From Ixodes scapularis (lineage: Eukaryota > Arthropoda > Arachnida > Ixodida > Ixodidae), in contig NW_024609880.1 of the NCBI RefSeq assembly GCF_016920785.2, forward strand, positions 55,742,121 through 55,806,120: 64,000 nt of DNA. The letters run 5' to 3'. Numbering within the stretch: the first letter of the stretch is position 1; each line of letters begins with the position of its first letter. Of the stretch, positions 33,974 through 45,628 are shown in pieces. The notes under the pieces are model-generated. The model did not search any database. It had not been told where the DNA came from and saw only the letters and a program-made list of their open reading frames with translations. A program made the position numbers and the translations under genes.

Positions 33974-36900
33974 GTAAGTAGCCGCATGGGGTAACGTGAA
34001 ACATGCTAAATGTCTCTCTCGTTGTAGGCTAAAACTAATGACAGTTGGGGAGGGGTGCGGGGGAGGGGGCAACATTATTTTGTGAAGGAGTTTGGGAAGA
34101 ACTTTCAACGCATACAACATGCAAATCGCCATGTGCTAACATCCGATATGTTTATAAAGAAACGTTCGGCAACGTATGAGAATGTTGACACCAGAGTCAT
34201 GACCAGGGAGCACGCCAGAGAAAAGCGTAACTTGTCCAAGTTTGGCAATCATAAAAAACAGACCATAGGTCCTTCTATTTTTTTTATTTTTTACTTTTGC
34301 CTTTTTTTTGTGGGGGGGGGGGGGGGGGGCGGGGGTGCTTGAACTTGCTTAGCGAGATGTGAAGTCTGGCCTTTCTCTGGTTAGCCATTTGATTGCCCGG
34401 GTGGCAGACATAAGCCAAAGATGCCGCGTGGCAACCGAACCACCAGCGATTAAGCCTACTCCTGGCATCTTCTCGAGAGTTGAGGCCCGAGGTTGCCAGA
34501 TGGCACCTGAAAAGCCGGGCAGATAAGCCTAACACTGGTACTTGTTTGGCGATTTAGGCCCACAACTACCAAGTGGCAAGCGGACAACCAGAATTGGCTC
34601 GTAAATTGAGGCCCCAAAGGGGTCAGATGATAACCGAAAAGCCAGGCAGCGGAGCATAACTCTGGGGTACCTGTTTGGAAACTTGGGGCCAAGAGACCCA
34701 AACTCTGGCCAAAGAATATCAAGTTATGTTATACCTTGGCCTCTTTGGGCTTTCAAAACCCAAGTCGTTATAAAAAAAAAAAAAAAAAAAAAAAAACATT
34801 TCCGCTTAAATAATTGTGCTAATTTGGGTTTACAAGCCCATGTCCATGTCACCATGAAAAAAAGTGCTGGAGCTCGGCGAAGCCAACATCCCCGTATGTG
34901 CTGCTTTTCGTGAAGGTTTCCTGAGCTTCAGCGTGTCTGTCGCTTGGGGCACACTGAAGATTCCCTAACGACAGCAAATGGATGGGCCTTGTCTTCTGGG
35001 GGGTATTGAACTGGCGGTGTGTGGAAAGGAATAAAACAAATATTCGTTCTATTGCATCTTTTTATTTATTGTAACATCACACCTAGCTACGTGCAACCGA
35101 TGTTAAAAATATTGCCGTAAAACCTAGGGTTTAATGTACAAGTTCAAGTTCTCAACCCGTGCGCAGGTGCGCAAAAACTCCGTGCCCCGGAGCACAGGCG
35201 GGACAGGCAAAGTAGCTCACATCTCCTACATCTTGGGTCTCCTGAGAAACGCCAACCTTACACCCGTCACGTGCGAGGTACTGAGCGTCAAAGGACACCA
35301 AACGAGACTAAAAAACATGATCGGTAAGTTGACTGCTTTGAGTTGGTTCTTAAGGAAGGGAATAAAATAGCAATTTATTAGAAAACAGCTACCAGCGGTT
35401 CTTTCCGAAGACTCCGTACTGTCGATATTCTGCTCAATAGAAAGTGAATACCCGACAGCCAATGAGCATGCAGTCGAAACATACCAGGTATTTTCCGAGT
35501 GGTACCTTAAACCTCGAGGGGAGCCTATTAAATCACGTTGTTGTGCCTGGCACTTGAATTCGCTTAAAACGTAACATTTGGATACAAAAGCAATTAATTT
35601 GCAAGATATAATGTGAGATTATTTAGCGTATTTATTTGAGATATTCCGGCATAGGAGAAAATATAACGAAAATATAACGGCTTGTAGCAGTTATGACGTG
35701 GTGGAACCCTCGGCGGGAACGTACTGATGGTCTAACGTCGGTCAGGTAACCCTGTAGCCGCCAATTGGCTCTTAGAACTAATCATCAGTAAGTTCTACCA
35801 CACCTGCATTTGCTCATCTGTTTCTTATGTGTCAGAAACAGAGTCCGAACCGTTGTTTTGCTGAATCGTCACTCGCTCAGCCGAGAACCTAACTGCAGTC
35901 AGACTTGTACGTAATCCGTTACAAGGAACGAAATTACTTGTAATCCGTTACAGTTATCAGTAATTTTGTAACGGAATAATTACATATTTTCTAGAGTATT
36001 TTTAAAGCAATTCCCTTACATTTTTGACGTAACGGATTCCTTGTAATCCGTTACATTTTTTTGTCAGAACCAACCCCGCCCCCATTCCAAATAAAGATTT
36101 TTTTTTTTTTGTAAAGTCGAACGCAGTGATACTGTCACGCGAATCGACTAGCGTAAAGGGAGGTTTGGCACCCTTCAGTTCCTCAAAGCCTTTTTTTGCA
36201 ACACCAAGCCCCTGAATCTATCCTTTTTTTAGACCCTAACATCAATGTCAAAAAAATCCAAATAAACAATTCACGGAAAGAAAAAAAAAAAAGAGGGGGG
36301 GGGGGGGCAAGTTATTTCCGCTTTTTTTTTTAGTCCCTTTGTCTTCTCTTTGCGATCGAAGACGGGGAGAAAAGGACACCAAGTGATTGTGCCCCTCTTC
36401 GAGAAGCTCGAGGCGGTAAGTGCACTGAAAAGAATTAACCATGTCCTTCTCGGATATAGTGACTACGACCATTTTCATAATGTCACAACAGGAGACAACG
36501 CTCCGTCTACCCTACCCTTCTTGTGAGTCAGTTTTTTGCGAGCATTTAGAATATGGTAACAGTCTTCCTTTCTTCTTCTTCCTGTTTTGCCCTAGCAGGA
36601 CGCATCTTATCCCAAGCAGATATTTTTACAAATAAAACATGATGGTGGCTGACGTAGACTTGATATTCTGGGCTTGAGGAGAGGGTGAAATTCGTGAGTG
36701 GGGCCATAGCGCGGCTTACTTAGTACTCTACCCTTTGCTGCCCGTGGTCCAACAGACGTTTATCTGGAGAACACCGGAGTAAACTGCAGTCGGTTCGTGC
36801 TCCGTGCGTTTTTGAACGGCACAAAGAAAGGTACACACGGCGAACGTGCGTTTACATTTCCCTGTTTTAACCGACGTTCTAGTTAATTGTTGTTATGAGT

Positions 36901-39900
36901 GTCCTTCTTTTTCTTTTATAACTTATATTTATATACTGGAAACTTTTTTTATTCACCAACGTCTCAAGTGAGGCTCGAACTGTTCAGAACCAAAGGAAGA
37001 AGAATATCGAGCCAAACCTTATTTATTATTTAATTATCACCTTACTGTTACAACTATGTTTTGCTATTGATGACTTCTACAGCTTCGCGATTTAGAGAAT
37101 GGAGAATTTTAGTAGATCGGTCCGATGACTCCGATAACGATATCCGATACTTCGCCGCCGTCTTTGCGTATGCATCATATCGTTATCGGGTACCATTATC
37201 GTGGGTATCGGAGGTATCGGAAGGATATACTAAATCTCTCGAATACAAAAATACTCCAAAAGCCGGGAGACGTCATAATTAAAATAAGAGCACCGACTTG
37301 ACATAACAGAAAAAACAACTTCATTAGACGTTTCGCCTCCCATGCGGGAGGCATCATCAGTAGTTACACAGCAAATGCAGGGTTCAACCTAAACTCAACG
37401 CTATTTATCACGAATGTCCGTGTAAGCTTCGTGGAGAGGGCCGCGGTTTTTGTTGCACACGGATGTGTCCCTGCGAAGAAACCACGATTCTAGAAGCTTT
37501 CGGGGCCGCCATCTGTCCTCTCTCGCCAAGGTCGTCGAATAGCAGGCAACGGGTGCAACGACGAAGCTTTGCTCTACATTCGCGAGGAAAATAGTACTTC
37601 CCTTGCTTCGCTGAAAAAGCTCTATGCAGAGCATGAAGCATTCGTGAAGAACAATATGACACTCCCATCTAGTGCCTCAGTTCAAATTGTGTTCAGCGTA
37701 GCAGTCGACATATTGAGTAAGAGATAATGCAAAATGTCTGACAAGACATATAAAAGCCAGCTGTTGCTCAAAATACTCAAGGTCAATAAAAAGAACAGGT
37801 GGCAAGAATAAGAACTTGAATAACCCTCTTCCCTTTGTTTCTTACTTGATAAAAATAATGTTAAAAGTAATGCCACGAAAGTAACGGATTACCTTTTCAA
37901 GTAACGGTCAGTTACTTTCATGGGAGGGTAATTGTAATTGTAATAAATTACAATTTAGCCTTGAGTAATTGTAAATGTAATTCCTTACTATTTTTCAGTA
38001 ACCTGTACAAGTCTGACTGCACTTCCTCCTCCATGAAGCCCTCGTTGATAATTGCACAGTTACAGAGCGCGACATCCGATGGGGCACGAGTGTTGTGGCA
38101 TGGCCTCTTCTGTGCGGGGGCAGCCTGGCACTTCGCCGCCAGAACAGTGAATCGCTTGGCCGCCGTAAAAGAGAGAGGGGGAGCAAACGGCAGACGAGAG
38201 GCTCCGGTATAATGCCAGCGCCATGTGACGGCAGCGGCCGTTCTCTGATGCACACTTAGCCGTTGCAAAATGTGTATTTAAGCATGGTTCGTAGAATAGC
38301 CGCTACCATGGCGTGGCGCTAATAGAGAGTTTTAATAGACCGTATGCTGCGCGTTGCAGGACTAGCGGGCGCGTGCCTAATTCATGCTTCCAAGTGACGG
38401 CACGAGGTCGCTCTAGCAACGCAAAGCTGTAGCGTACGGTCCACTAAAAAGTCCCTAATATCGGAGATTCTTGCCTGCCGTTAACTTTACGTCATTTTTT
38501 ACGACGGTGACTTAATTGTTTGGCCAATCTGCTTGCCACACTTCTTTTATTACAAAGGAAGATATGTCCGTGTGTAGTAACCCGCATTATCAACAAGATA
38601 CTATGCAAAATAGCTGTAAAATTCTCTATGCCCAGAGAGTCCAGCTAAGCGAGCACCAAAAGTATTCGGGAACTTTCTCGCCATAAAACGAGATTATTTC
38701 AAAGTACAGCTATATTGCCAATAAACGTATATGCGTTGGGAAAATTATATGTTGAATGTAAATAAAAAGTGTGACTCTACTATTCAATGCAAACGTGCCT
38801 TGGCAGTGAGAAATTCTAGGCCCATCCCCGCAGGGGGCACCTGTGAAAGCAGGTGTTTGGAGAGTGGCGTCTCCACGGACCCCGAGCCCTGCGGGTTCGC
38901 CCGCCCACGTCTGGCTGTGCGTGGCTTTCCCGTGTCCGGGGAAAAGGGCATCCTGGTGGTTGAGCCGAGCCCGGGGTAGGGTTGGACCCTTCGGAGCCCC
39001 CCGGGTGAGGCAATACACCACTTCGGCCCATGCTTCTCGTAGACGGGAGTCCTGGTAAGGCCCGGCCAGGATGATTCAGCCCAGTCGCCTTTTCTTCTAC
39101 TATCCCCACCGATCTTTCACTCCCACCTTTACTTATACTTCTCCTCTCACTTTTCTCTCCATTCCCCTTTCACCTTCTTGGCGGCAAGGGCCAACCTTGA
39201 GTGGAGAAGGACGCTAGTCTAGACCCATTCTTGGGTATAACATCTGGGTAGGTGCTACTTGAGTAACATGCACAGCAAAGCCATTTTTGTTATGTGCCGT
39301 TACCCTGTCCCATGTTGGGCTCCATGGTGGGCGGCACACCGCGGATGTCGAAGATCTTCCATTTTTATATGGGTTCCAAAGCAAAACTTCCTTCTGATTG
39401 ATCTCTGAAAAGAGTTCGCACCGAAGCCACCGTTCCTCCAAATACTACAGATAACACTCAAGCCTTCTCAAAGTTTCTAGTAATGCACTGCGAATACGAA
39501 CTACCACTTGGAAAGCTCTCCCCATTCCTTGTGGCAAAAACCTTGGAATCATCTGTTGGAAAATCTTACAAAGCAAAGAAGCTTCACTCTGGAGACCTCC
39601 TTGTCGAGGTTGAAACTGAGCAACAAAGTAAAGCGCTCCTTGGACTTACTAGTATAGCTGATCACAAAGTCACAGTAACGCCACACTGATCTCTCAACAC
39701 CATTCGGGGCGTGATCTCCGAAGATGATCTGTTGGAAAGTACTGAAGATAAAATCCTTGAAGGACTAAGCAATCAGGGTGTGATTGCAGTGAGGCGTATT
39801 ACCTTTCGTCGAGAAGACCAAGAGAAGCCTTCGAAGCACCTTGTGCTTACATTTAACTCCACGACCCTCCCCCAGACGGTCAAGGCTGGCTATCTCAACT

Positions 39901-42900
39901 GCAAGGTTCGACCGTTTATCCCTAATCCGAGACGTTGCTTTAGCTGCCAGCGTTTCGGACATGGGGCAGCCACTTGCAGGGGACGGACAACCTGCGGAAA
40001 ATGTTCAAGCAATGATCACCCTACCGACAACTGTGCAAGTGATTTTTCCAAATGCGTGAACTGTTCAGGTGCTCACCCTGCATACTCCCTCTCATGCCCA
40101 AGGTTTAAAGAAGAAAAAGAAATACTAACACTGAAAACCAAAGATAATCTGACGTACTTTGAAGCCCGAAAACGCCTCTAATTCCTACAGAGAGGCCCCT
40201 ACGCCGCTGCGGTCAGCAAGGGGGCTGCACCGACAACGGCTTCCGTGGGGACACAGGTCGGCCTTTTAGACCTTTCTGCCCCGCGCAATCCTCAAGCCCT
40301 CAAAATCTCACCTGCAATCCCTCAAGAACAGAGGGATTCAACTCAAACCGCATCCTCAAAGGCGACGGCCCCGCGCCGTATGCCCGCACGTCCTCGTGAG
40401 AAAACTGTGACGACAGAGTCACAGTGCCTTGAGGGGCGCCCTTCATGTTCCTCGCATCGCGAGGTTGAGGCAATGGATGTCTCCAGCAGTCCGCCGGAGC
40501 CTCCACCTGCCCCGAAAGATGGTAAAATCTCGTCAAAAGTTGAGGACCCAAAGAAAAGAACAAAAGCGACAGGTCCAGAAGCTGGCACATAGCAAGTGCT
40601 TAGTCGTGGATGCTGTTTCAACTCCCAAAAATTTTCATTAACACTTCATACACTTCACAGCATCACTGTTCTTTGTCGCTCACCTGCATTACCTCACTCA
40701 CTCTTAGGGATCAGTTGGGACAGAGGAATAATGGCGACCCCCTTGCCAGTGGCGTTGGCCCAAAGTCTCGACCCCCTTGGAGGTCAGAGGGGGCAGCTCC
40801 ACAAGATCAGCCAGAGGACTATTGGCGACTCCCTCGCCTGGGGCACTACCTCTATTTGTCTTTCCCCGAAGGTTTGGTCGGAACTACCCTCCTGTTGACA
40901 TCCACACCCATTCATGTCCTCTTTCGTTTTTTATTAAATTAGTTTTTAGATATTTTCTTAGAACCATAGTTTGTGAGTGGTGCATTACAGCTTTAGCTGC
41001 TTATGCGCTAAGGCTACGAACTCGAGGTCCTGAGTTTCAAACTTGCAACCGACAATGAGTCTTATTCAATGGAACTGCCGAGGTCTCCTACATAATTATG
41101 ACGATGTTTGCTCCCTTTTGGAGGAATATCGTCCACTGGCAGTGTGTCTCCAGGAAACTCACTTGAAGGGAAGTCAGTCAGGTGTCTTTAGGCACTGTCA
41201 TTTTTTCCGCAAGGATAGAGATCACTCGTCTTACTCTTCTGGCGGCGTGGCCATAGTAGTGCAAAAATCAGCTGCATCTGTTGAGGTTCCCGTGCAGACC
41301 GCCTTAGAGGCAGTGGCTGCTCGCATTCTGTCAGACCGACTGATAACCCTTTGTTCACTTTACATTCCTCCAAACTTTCATTATAAGGTGTGAAGATCTT
41401 GAGTCACTCATCGCGCAACTCCCCCATCCATTCAAAATTCTTGGCGATTTTAATGCACACAATCCTTTATGGGGCAGTACTAGACGCGATACTCGTGGAG
41501 CAATTGTCGAACGGTTTATTTTATCTACAAATTTGTGTCTGTTTAACGAAAAGAAACCTACATATTTTAGTGCACCACCAAACTCATTTACATCAATTGA
41601 CCTTTCTATAAGTGAACCTATTTTATTTTCACTCTTTCCATGGCAGGTTACAGATAATCCTTTAGGTAGTGACCACATGCCGATTGTTTTAAGACGAAAT
41701 AACCCAGGTGTGACCCTCCCCAGCCGAACTCCCCGCTGGAAATTTGAGAAGGCAAACTGGTCACAATTCAATGAATTCTCACTGCTCGCATGTACATCTC
41801 TTGACAAGCTTTCAATTAATGAAGTGAACGAATACTTAACGAATTGTATCCTTCAGGCAGCCATAATGGCAATTTCCATGACCTCGGGACGCCTCCCACG
41901 CCGTCCCAAGCCTTGGTGGAACGAAGAATGCTCAGAATCACGAAAAAAACAAAACAAGGCATGGAGCATATTTCGACGGTATTCGACATCAAGCAATCAT
42001 CTTCATTTTAAGCAAATGAAGGCCCGTGCACGGTACATTCGCCGGCAATCGAAAAGAACAAGTTTCCAAGGGTATGCGACATCAATAAATAGCCACACAT
42101 CCCCGAAAGAGGTCTGGGACCGAATTAACAAAATCAATGGATGTATACTGCTTTCACCATCCCCCGGTTATCCTGCAACGGAACCTGTCCAGAAAGTCTA
42201 GAGGAACAAGCCGATATTCTCGGGGAACATTTCGAGTTTGTTTCAAGTTCCAGGCACTATTCACCATCATTTCTTCGGCTAAAACAACAGAAAGAAGCCA
42301 GGACCATAAAGGCACCTGGTGGTGCACGGGAGCCGTACAATAGATTCTTCACCCTTATTGAACTAAAGATGGTCCTTCATAACGTCAAACCCTTGGCAAC
42401 TGGTCCTGACGGTATCCACTACTTCATGTTGAATCATTTCCACCCGTCTACACCTGATCTGGTTTTATACCTTTCCAACAGAATATGGGAGGAGGGACGT
42501 TTTCCATCAGCTTGGAGAACGGCGACAATTATCCCTCTACTTAAACCTAGAAAAAACTCGGATGCTGCTACTAGTTACAGGCCAATCGCATTGACGAGCT
42601 GCTTGTGTAAAACCCTCGAAAAAATGATTAATAGACGACTGATGCAGCAGTTGGAAAAACATTGCATCCTGGATAAATACCAGTGCGGTTTCCGCTCGTC
42701 CCGCTCAACGCAGGATCAATTGATTCGATTGGAGACAACTGTTCGAGAGGCCTTTGTCAATAGACAGTACTGCCACTCTGTGTTTTTCGATCTCGAGAAA
42801 GCATACGATACTGCCTGGCGGCATGGAATTTTGAGGGACTTGATTGACATTGGTATCCAGGGCCGCATGTTTCATGCCATTGAGAGCTATTTAGGTAGAC

Positions 42901-45411
42901 GCACCTTCCGAGTAAAGCTGGGGTCTGTACACTCACGATGGTTTGTACAGAAAAAAGGTTTTCCACAGGGCGGTGTCCTAAGTGTTACTCTGTTTGCTAT
43001 AAAAATCAATTCTATCGCGCGTGTCATACCACCATCAGTCCTTTATTCGCTATATGTAGGTGACCTCGAGATCGCTGTTTCCTCATGTAACCTTGCAATC
43101 TGTGAACGGCGTGTTCAACTGACTATTAAGAATGTGACAAGGTGGGCTGACAATAACGGATTTAAGTTCTCCGCGGAGTAGACTGCTTGTGTTTGTTTTT
43201 CATGAAAACGTGGTGTGATGCCGACGCCTTCGTTGATCAGATACAGTGCACCAGTTCAGATAAAAACTGAGTATAAGTTTTTAGGGCTTATATTCGACTC
43301 CAAGCTCTCTTTCAGCCAGCATATCAAAACTCTAAAACAAAAATGCCATAAATTCCTTAATATTTTAAGAGTTCTCTCCCACATGACTTGGGGCTCCGAT
43401 CGACTGTGCCTTTTAAGAATCTAAGGTCGATTGTGCGGTCACGCCTAGATTATGGATGTTTGGTGTATGGATCAGCGAGTGCATCAACACTGAAAATGTT
43501 GGATCCAATCCATCATGCAGGGATCAGACTTGCCACTGGTGCGTTTCGTACATCCCCTGTGCTGAGCCTCTATGCTGAAGCTAATGAAATGTCTCTAGAG
43601 AAAAGGCGAGATGTCCTAGGTTTAATGTATTCCCTTAGGATACGGTTGGTAGTACAACATCCTTGTCGGGAACTAGTCAAGGGAATACGTTTTGAACGAA
43701 CCTTCCAAAGCAAGCCTGCTGTTAAGCCTCCCTTTTCATTGCGGAACAAGACTGCGGCCGCATCGGCTAGCCTTCAGACAAACCCACCTGTTGCTCAGCT
43801 TTTGGGAACAGTGGCACCATGGGAACATGGTCTGCTCATCACAGACTTGTCACTTACTGAGTAAACTAAGAAAAATACCCCACCAGAAGTCTTAAAACAG
43901 GAACTCTTTGAGCTACAAAATACATATAAAGACTACACCAGCTTTCATACAGACGGCACAAAAACCGATTCTTGTGTCGGCTGTTCCGTGATTGGACCAT
44001 CACTTAAATGTGTGCGGAGGATTAATTCCAGTGCAACTATCTTGACTGCCGAGTCATACGGTTTACTATTGGCCACAGACTATATTATCAAAAATAGGCA
44101 TACATACTCTGTAGTTTACACTGATTCACTAAGTGCTTTGAGAGCACTCAGATCCCTTGAGATAGCGAAAAACCCTTTAATAACTCAGCTACAACATAAA
44201 GTGGTTGCTGCGGCTAGGGACAACAAATTACAGATAGTCTTTTGCTGGGTGCCTAGTCACGTGGGTATTCCCGGCAATGAAGCTGCTGATCGTGCCGCTT
44301 CCACATGTGCTACAAGGAAGGTTGATCTTCACCACATACCCTACCAAGACTACAAAGCGACTGTAAAGAAAAGTATCAAGTGTAAATGGCAAGAGGAATG
44401 GTCCCGCGAAACCAACAACAAACTTCATGTTGTGAAGCCGATGCTACAGGAGTGGGCGAGTGCCCGTCATAGGGACCGTTTTTTCGAGGTAATCCTTTGT
44501 CGGTTAAGAATTGGCCCCACACATCTAACACATGGGTATCTGCTTCGTCGAGAGGATCCACCTGCATGCGAACACTGCTCAGAACCATTAACAGTAGTTC
44601 ATATCCTTCTTGTGTGCCCCGCATATCACAGATACCGCCAATTCTACTTTGCCCAGTTTTATTCAGCACATATGCCTTTACACCTTGCTCTTTTGCTGGG
44701 AGATGAACCTTTTATGAATCATACAAATGTTTTTAAATTCCTAGAAAGCACTGGACTTTTACATCGACTTTAAACTTGCTTTGCAATTTTTAAATTTTGC
44801 ATCCACATTATTTATATACAGATTCATGCACATCCTTTTATTCTATCACTGGCCACTAGAGCCCTCTTTCCTCTCTAGAAGCCATTTATGAAATAGTCAC
44901 AGACTTTGGCGCTCTATGGCCTTAGATGCTTTTGCGCCAATAAAACTCAATCAATCAATCAAATCTAGGCCCACCACTTGAACACTTTTCACTCACTTCG
45001 TGAGGCAATCGTCATGAAAATGCGAAATAATAAAACGGTAGAATAGACGTAACTGTTTTTTCTTTAAGTGCGGCATGTTTAAGGTAATTTGTGACGTTTG
45101 CAGTATATGCTATTCATTCTATGATAGGCCAGTTTGAGATGAAAACATTCAAGGAACTGAAAGATGGGTTAAGCAAGCCTGTAGTCTCTCAAAACGATGT
45201 GGTACATTTTGAGTTATATCTTGCAGAAGTGCAACCAGGATTGACTTACCCGGCGGTCATCGAGGCGGGCGAAGAGAAACCTCTGGTCCTCAAACAAGTG
45301 GCCGAGGAAGCGATCAAGTTGTGGGCTGATAGAGAATCTGGTCGCTCGCCCTCTGACTTCAACCTCTTCCTGGTGTTAGCACGCAAAAATAGAGAACAAC
45401 TGCCTCACTAG
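33443..45411 (+). CDS. JHAMT-like SAM-dependent methyltransferase, gene B
   Basis: Exons 33443-33973, 35167-35323 and 45227-45411 join in frame to about 290 residues with no lesion. Motif I is LDLGCGIG at residues 49-56. IVAVDASRDMVEYAKKH, LYGQFDRLYSFFSLNWVRDQ and LMKPDG follow in the order seen in gene A. The C-terminal half contains LGLLRNANLTPVTCEV and then IKLWADRESG. Intron 1 is 1.2 kb and intron 2 is 9.9 kb, holding a hAT element and a 6.1-kb LINE. Its intact frame makes it the best candidate for a working enzyme here. Identity as a JHAMT relative is inferred from motif order and size; the methyl acceptor is unknown. Confidence 0.85.
34344..34700. repeat. degenerate ~75-bp tandem repeat in gene B intron 1
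   Basis: Phrases such as AGGCCC, GTGGCA, AACCGAAAAGCC, GCAGATAAGCCTAA and GGTACCTGTTTGG recur four or so times with a period near 75-80 bp. A G run precedes it at 34311-34329. Confidence 0.6.
35167..35323 (+). CDS. gene B exon 2
   Basis: 157 nt between CGCAG and GTAAGT, phase 0 to phase 1. It encodes VRKNSVPRSTGGTGKVAH, ILGLLRNANLTPVTCEV and TRLKNMI. One codon shorter than exon 2 of genes A and C. Confidence 0.85.
37106..37243. mobile_element. short palindromic TIR element nested in hAT copy 2
   Basis: Ends TTTTAGTAGATC and GATATACTAAA. Orthologous to the insertion at 5808-5945, with the same interior. Confidence 0.75.
37327..37360 (-). ncRNA. hammerhead-ribozyme-like motif with intact core
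   Basis: The minus strand reads CTGATGA, T, GCCTCCC-GCAT-GGGAGGC, GAAACGTC. CTGATGA and GAA are the universal hammerhead core. The 7-bp stem II closes with a GCAT loop. The A15.1-C15.2/G16.2-U16.1 pairs plus C17 give a GUC cleavage site with a minimal stem III. One extra U between the core and stem II departs from the consensus, and stem I is weak. Such minimal type I hammerheads are known from Penelope-like elements, and flanking 37245-37545 is probably a fragment of one. Activity is unproven. Confidence 0.45.
37553..37790 (+). pseudogene. hAT transposase C-terminal remnant, copy 2
   Basis: Same C-terminal dimerisation segment as copy 1: EHEAFVKNNMTLPSSASVQI, VFSVAVDILSKR, a stop, CKMSDK, SQLLLKIL. 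The stop falls at the same codon as in copy 1, so the lesion predates the split of the copies. Confidence 0.65.
38322..38459. mobile_element. short palindromic TIR element
   Basis: Left end TAGAGAGTTTTAATAGACCG, right end CGGTCCACTAAAAAGTCCCTA. Interior unlike the other members of the family. Confidence 0.7.
39483..40592 (+). pseudogene. LINE ORF1 (nucleic-acid-binding protein), two in-frame stops
   Basis: One frame with a TGA at 39687-39689 and a TAA at 40179-40181, otherwise continuous. Early motifs are ELPLGKLSPFLVAKTLE and KAKKLHSGDLLVEV. Tandem CCHC knuckles follow at about 39934-40110: CFSCQRFGHGAATC, CGKCSSNDHPTDNC and CVNCSGAHPAYSLSC. The frame may extend upstream of 39483 to about 39405. 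ORF1 proteins coat LINE RNA. Confidence 0.75.
41055..44773 (+). pseudogene. LINE ORF2 (endonuclease, RT, RNase H), several lesions
   Basis: Starts MSLIQWNCRGLLHNYDDV (APE endonuclease). A frameshift near 41390 leads into ILGDFNAHNPLWGS and GSDHMPIVL, and another lies near 42175. Reverse transcriptase has YRPIALTSCLCKTLEKMINR, FFDLEKAYDTAW and FPQGGVLSVTLF. The catalytic box reads YVGDLEI instead of YxDD. Stops occur at 43179-43181 and near 43862, with a frameshift near 43420. RNase H has FHTDGTKTD, LTAESYGL, YTDSLSAL and GNEAADRAA. It ends with a CEHC-type zinc motif in PPACEHCSEPLTVVHIL. Confidence 0.8.
45227..45411 (+). CDS. gene B exon 3
   Basis: Acceptor TATATCTTGCAG, phase 1, then EVQPGLTYPAVIEAGEEKPL, VLKQVAEEAIKLWADRESGR, FNLFLVLARK and a TAG stop. 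It aligns with gene A exon 3 (EE, L-x-L, LWA, F-x-VFVV). A second in-phase acceptor at 45101-45103 would add 41 codons with no counterpart in genes A or C, so I prefer 45227. Confidence 0.75.
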
Positions 45412-45628
45412 TACTCCCATCACTGTGCCAGGAAGGCGTTTTCGAGTACAAGCGGAGGTTTTATAAAATTAACTTGTATATGTTTATGTTGTTTGTGATT
45501 TACTTGTTTAGTAAGCGTGGTACATTATAATGTAGTGACTGAAAGTTTTAGTTTGTGCGTGACTGAGGAAGCACGGATGTCTTTGGACAGTGTGCGTTAA
45601 CATTCGTGCATTTTAAGTCCCGAAATAA
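45412..45628. other. 3' flank of gene B
   Basis: AT-rich. I see no canonical AATAAA within 200 nt of the stop, only variants such as AATAAT at 45624. Confidence 0.4.

Larger units (their letters stand above)
35900..38015 (+). mobile_element. hAT-type DNA transposon, copy 2
   Basis: Starts CAGACTTGTACGTAATCCG and ends GTACAAGTCTG. The flanking 8-mers ACTGCAGT (35892-35899) and ACTGCACT (38016-38023) differ at one base. It is collinear with the copy at 4689-6384 but longer by an insertion at about 37245-37545. It lies in intron 2 of gene B. Confidence 0.85.
38825..44960 (+). mobile_element. full-length I-group LINE, inactive
   Basis: Direct repeats AAATTCTAGGCCCA (38811-38824) and AAATCTAGGCCCA (44961-44973) flank it as target duplications. 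It has a GC-rich 5' UTR of about 600 bp, ORF1 with zinc knuckles, and ORF2 with endonuclease, reverse transcriptase and RNase H. The 3' tail is AATAAAACTC plus (AATC)n. APE endonuclease with a C-terminal RNase H places it in the I group. Several stops and frameshifts disable both ORFs. Inserted in intron 2 of gene B, same strand. Confidence 0.85.

Noticed and set aside
40966..41054. tRNA-like stretch between ORF1 and ORF2 of the LINE (GCTACGAACTCGAGGTCCTG, GTTTCAAACTT)
   Set aside because: It recalls a tRNA-derived SINE, with a B-box-like phrase, but it cannot be folded into a clover leaf and has no 3' tail or duplication.
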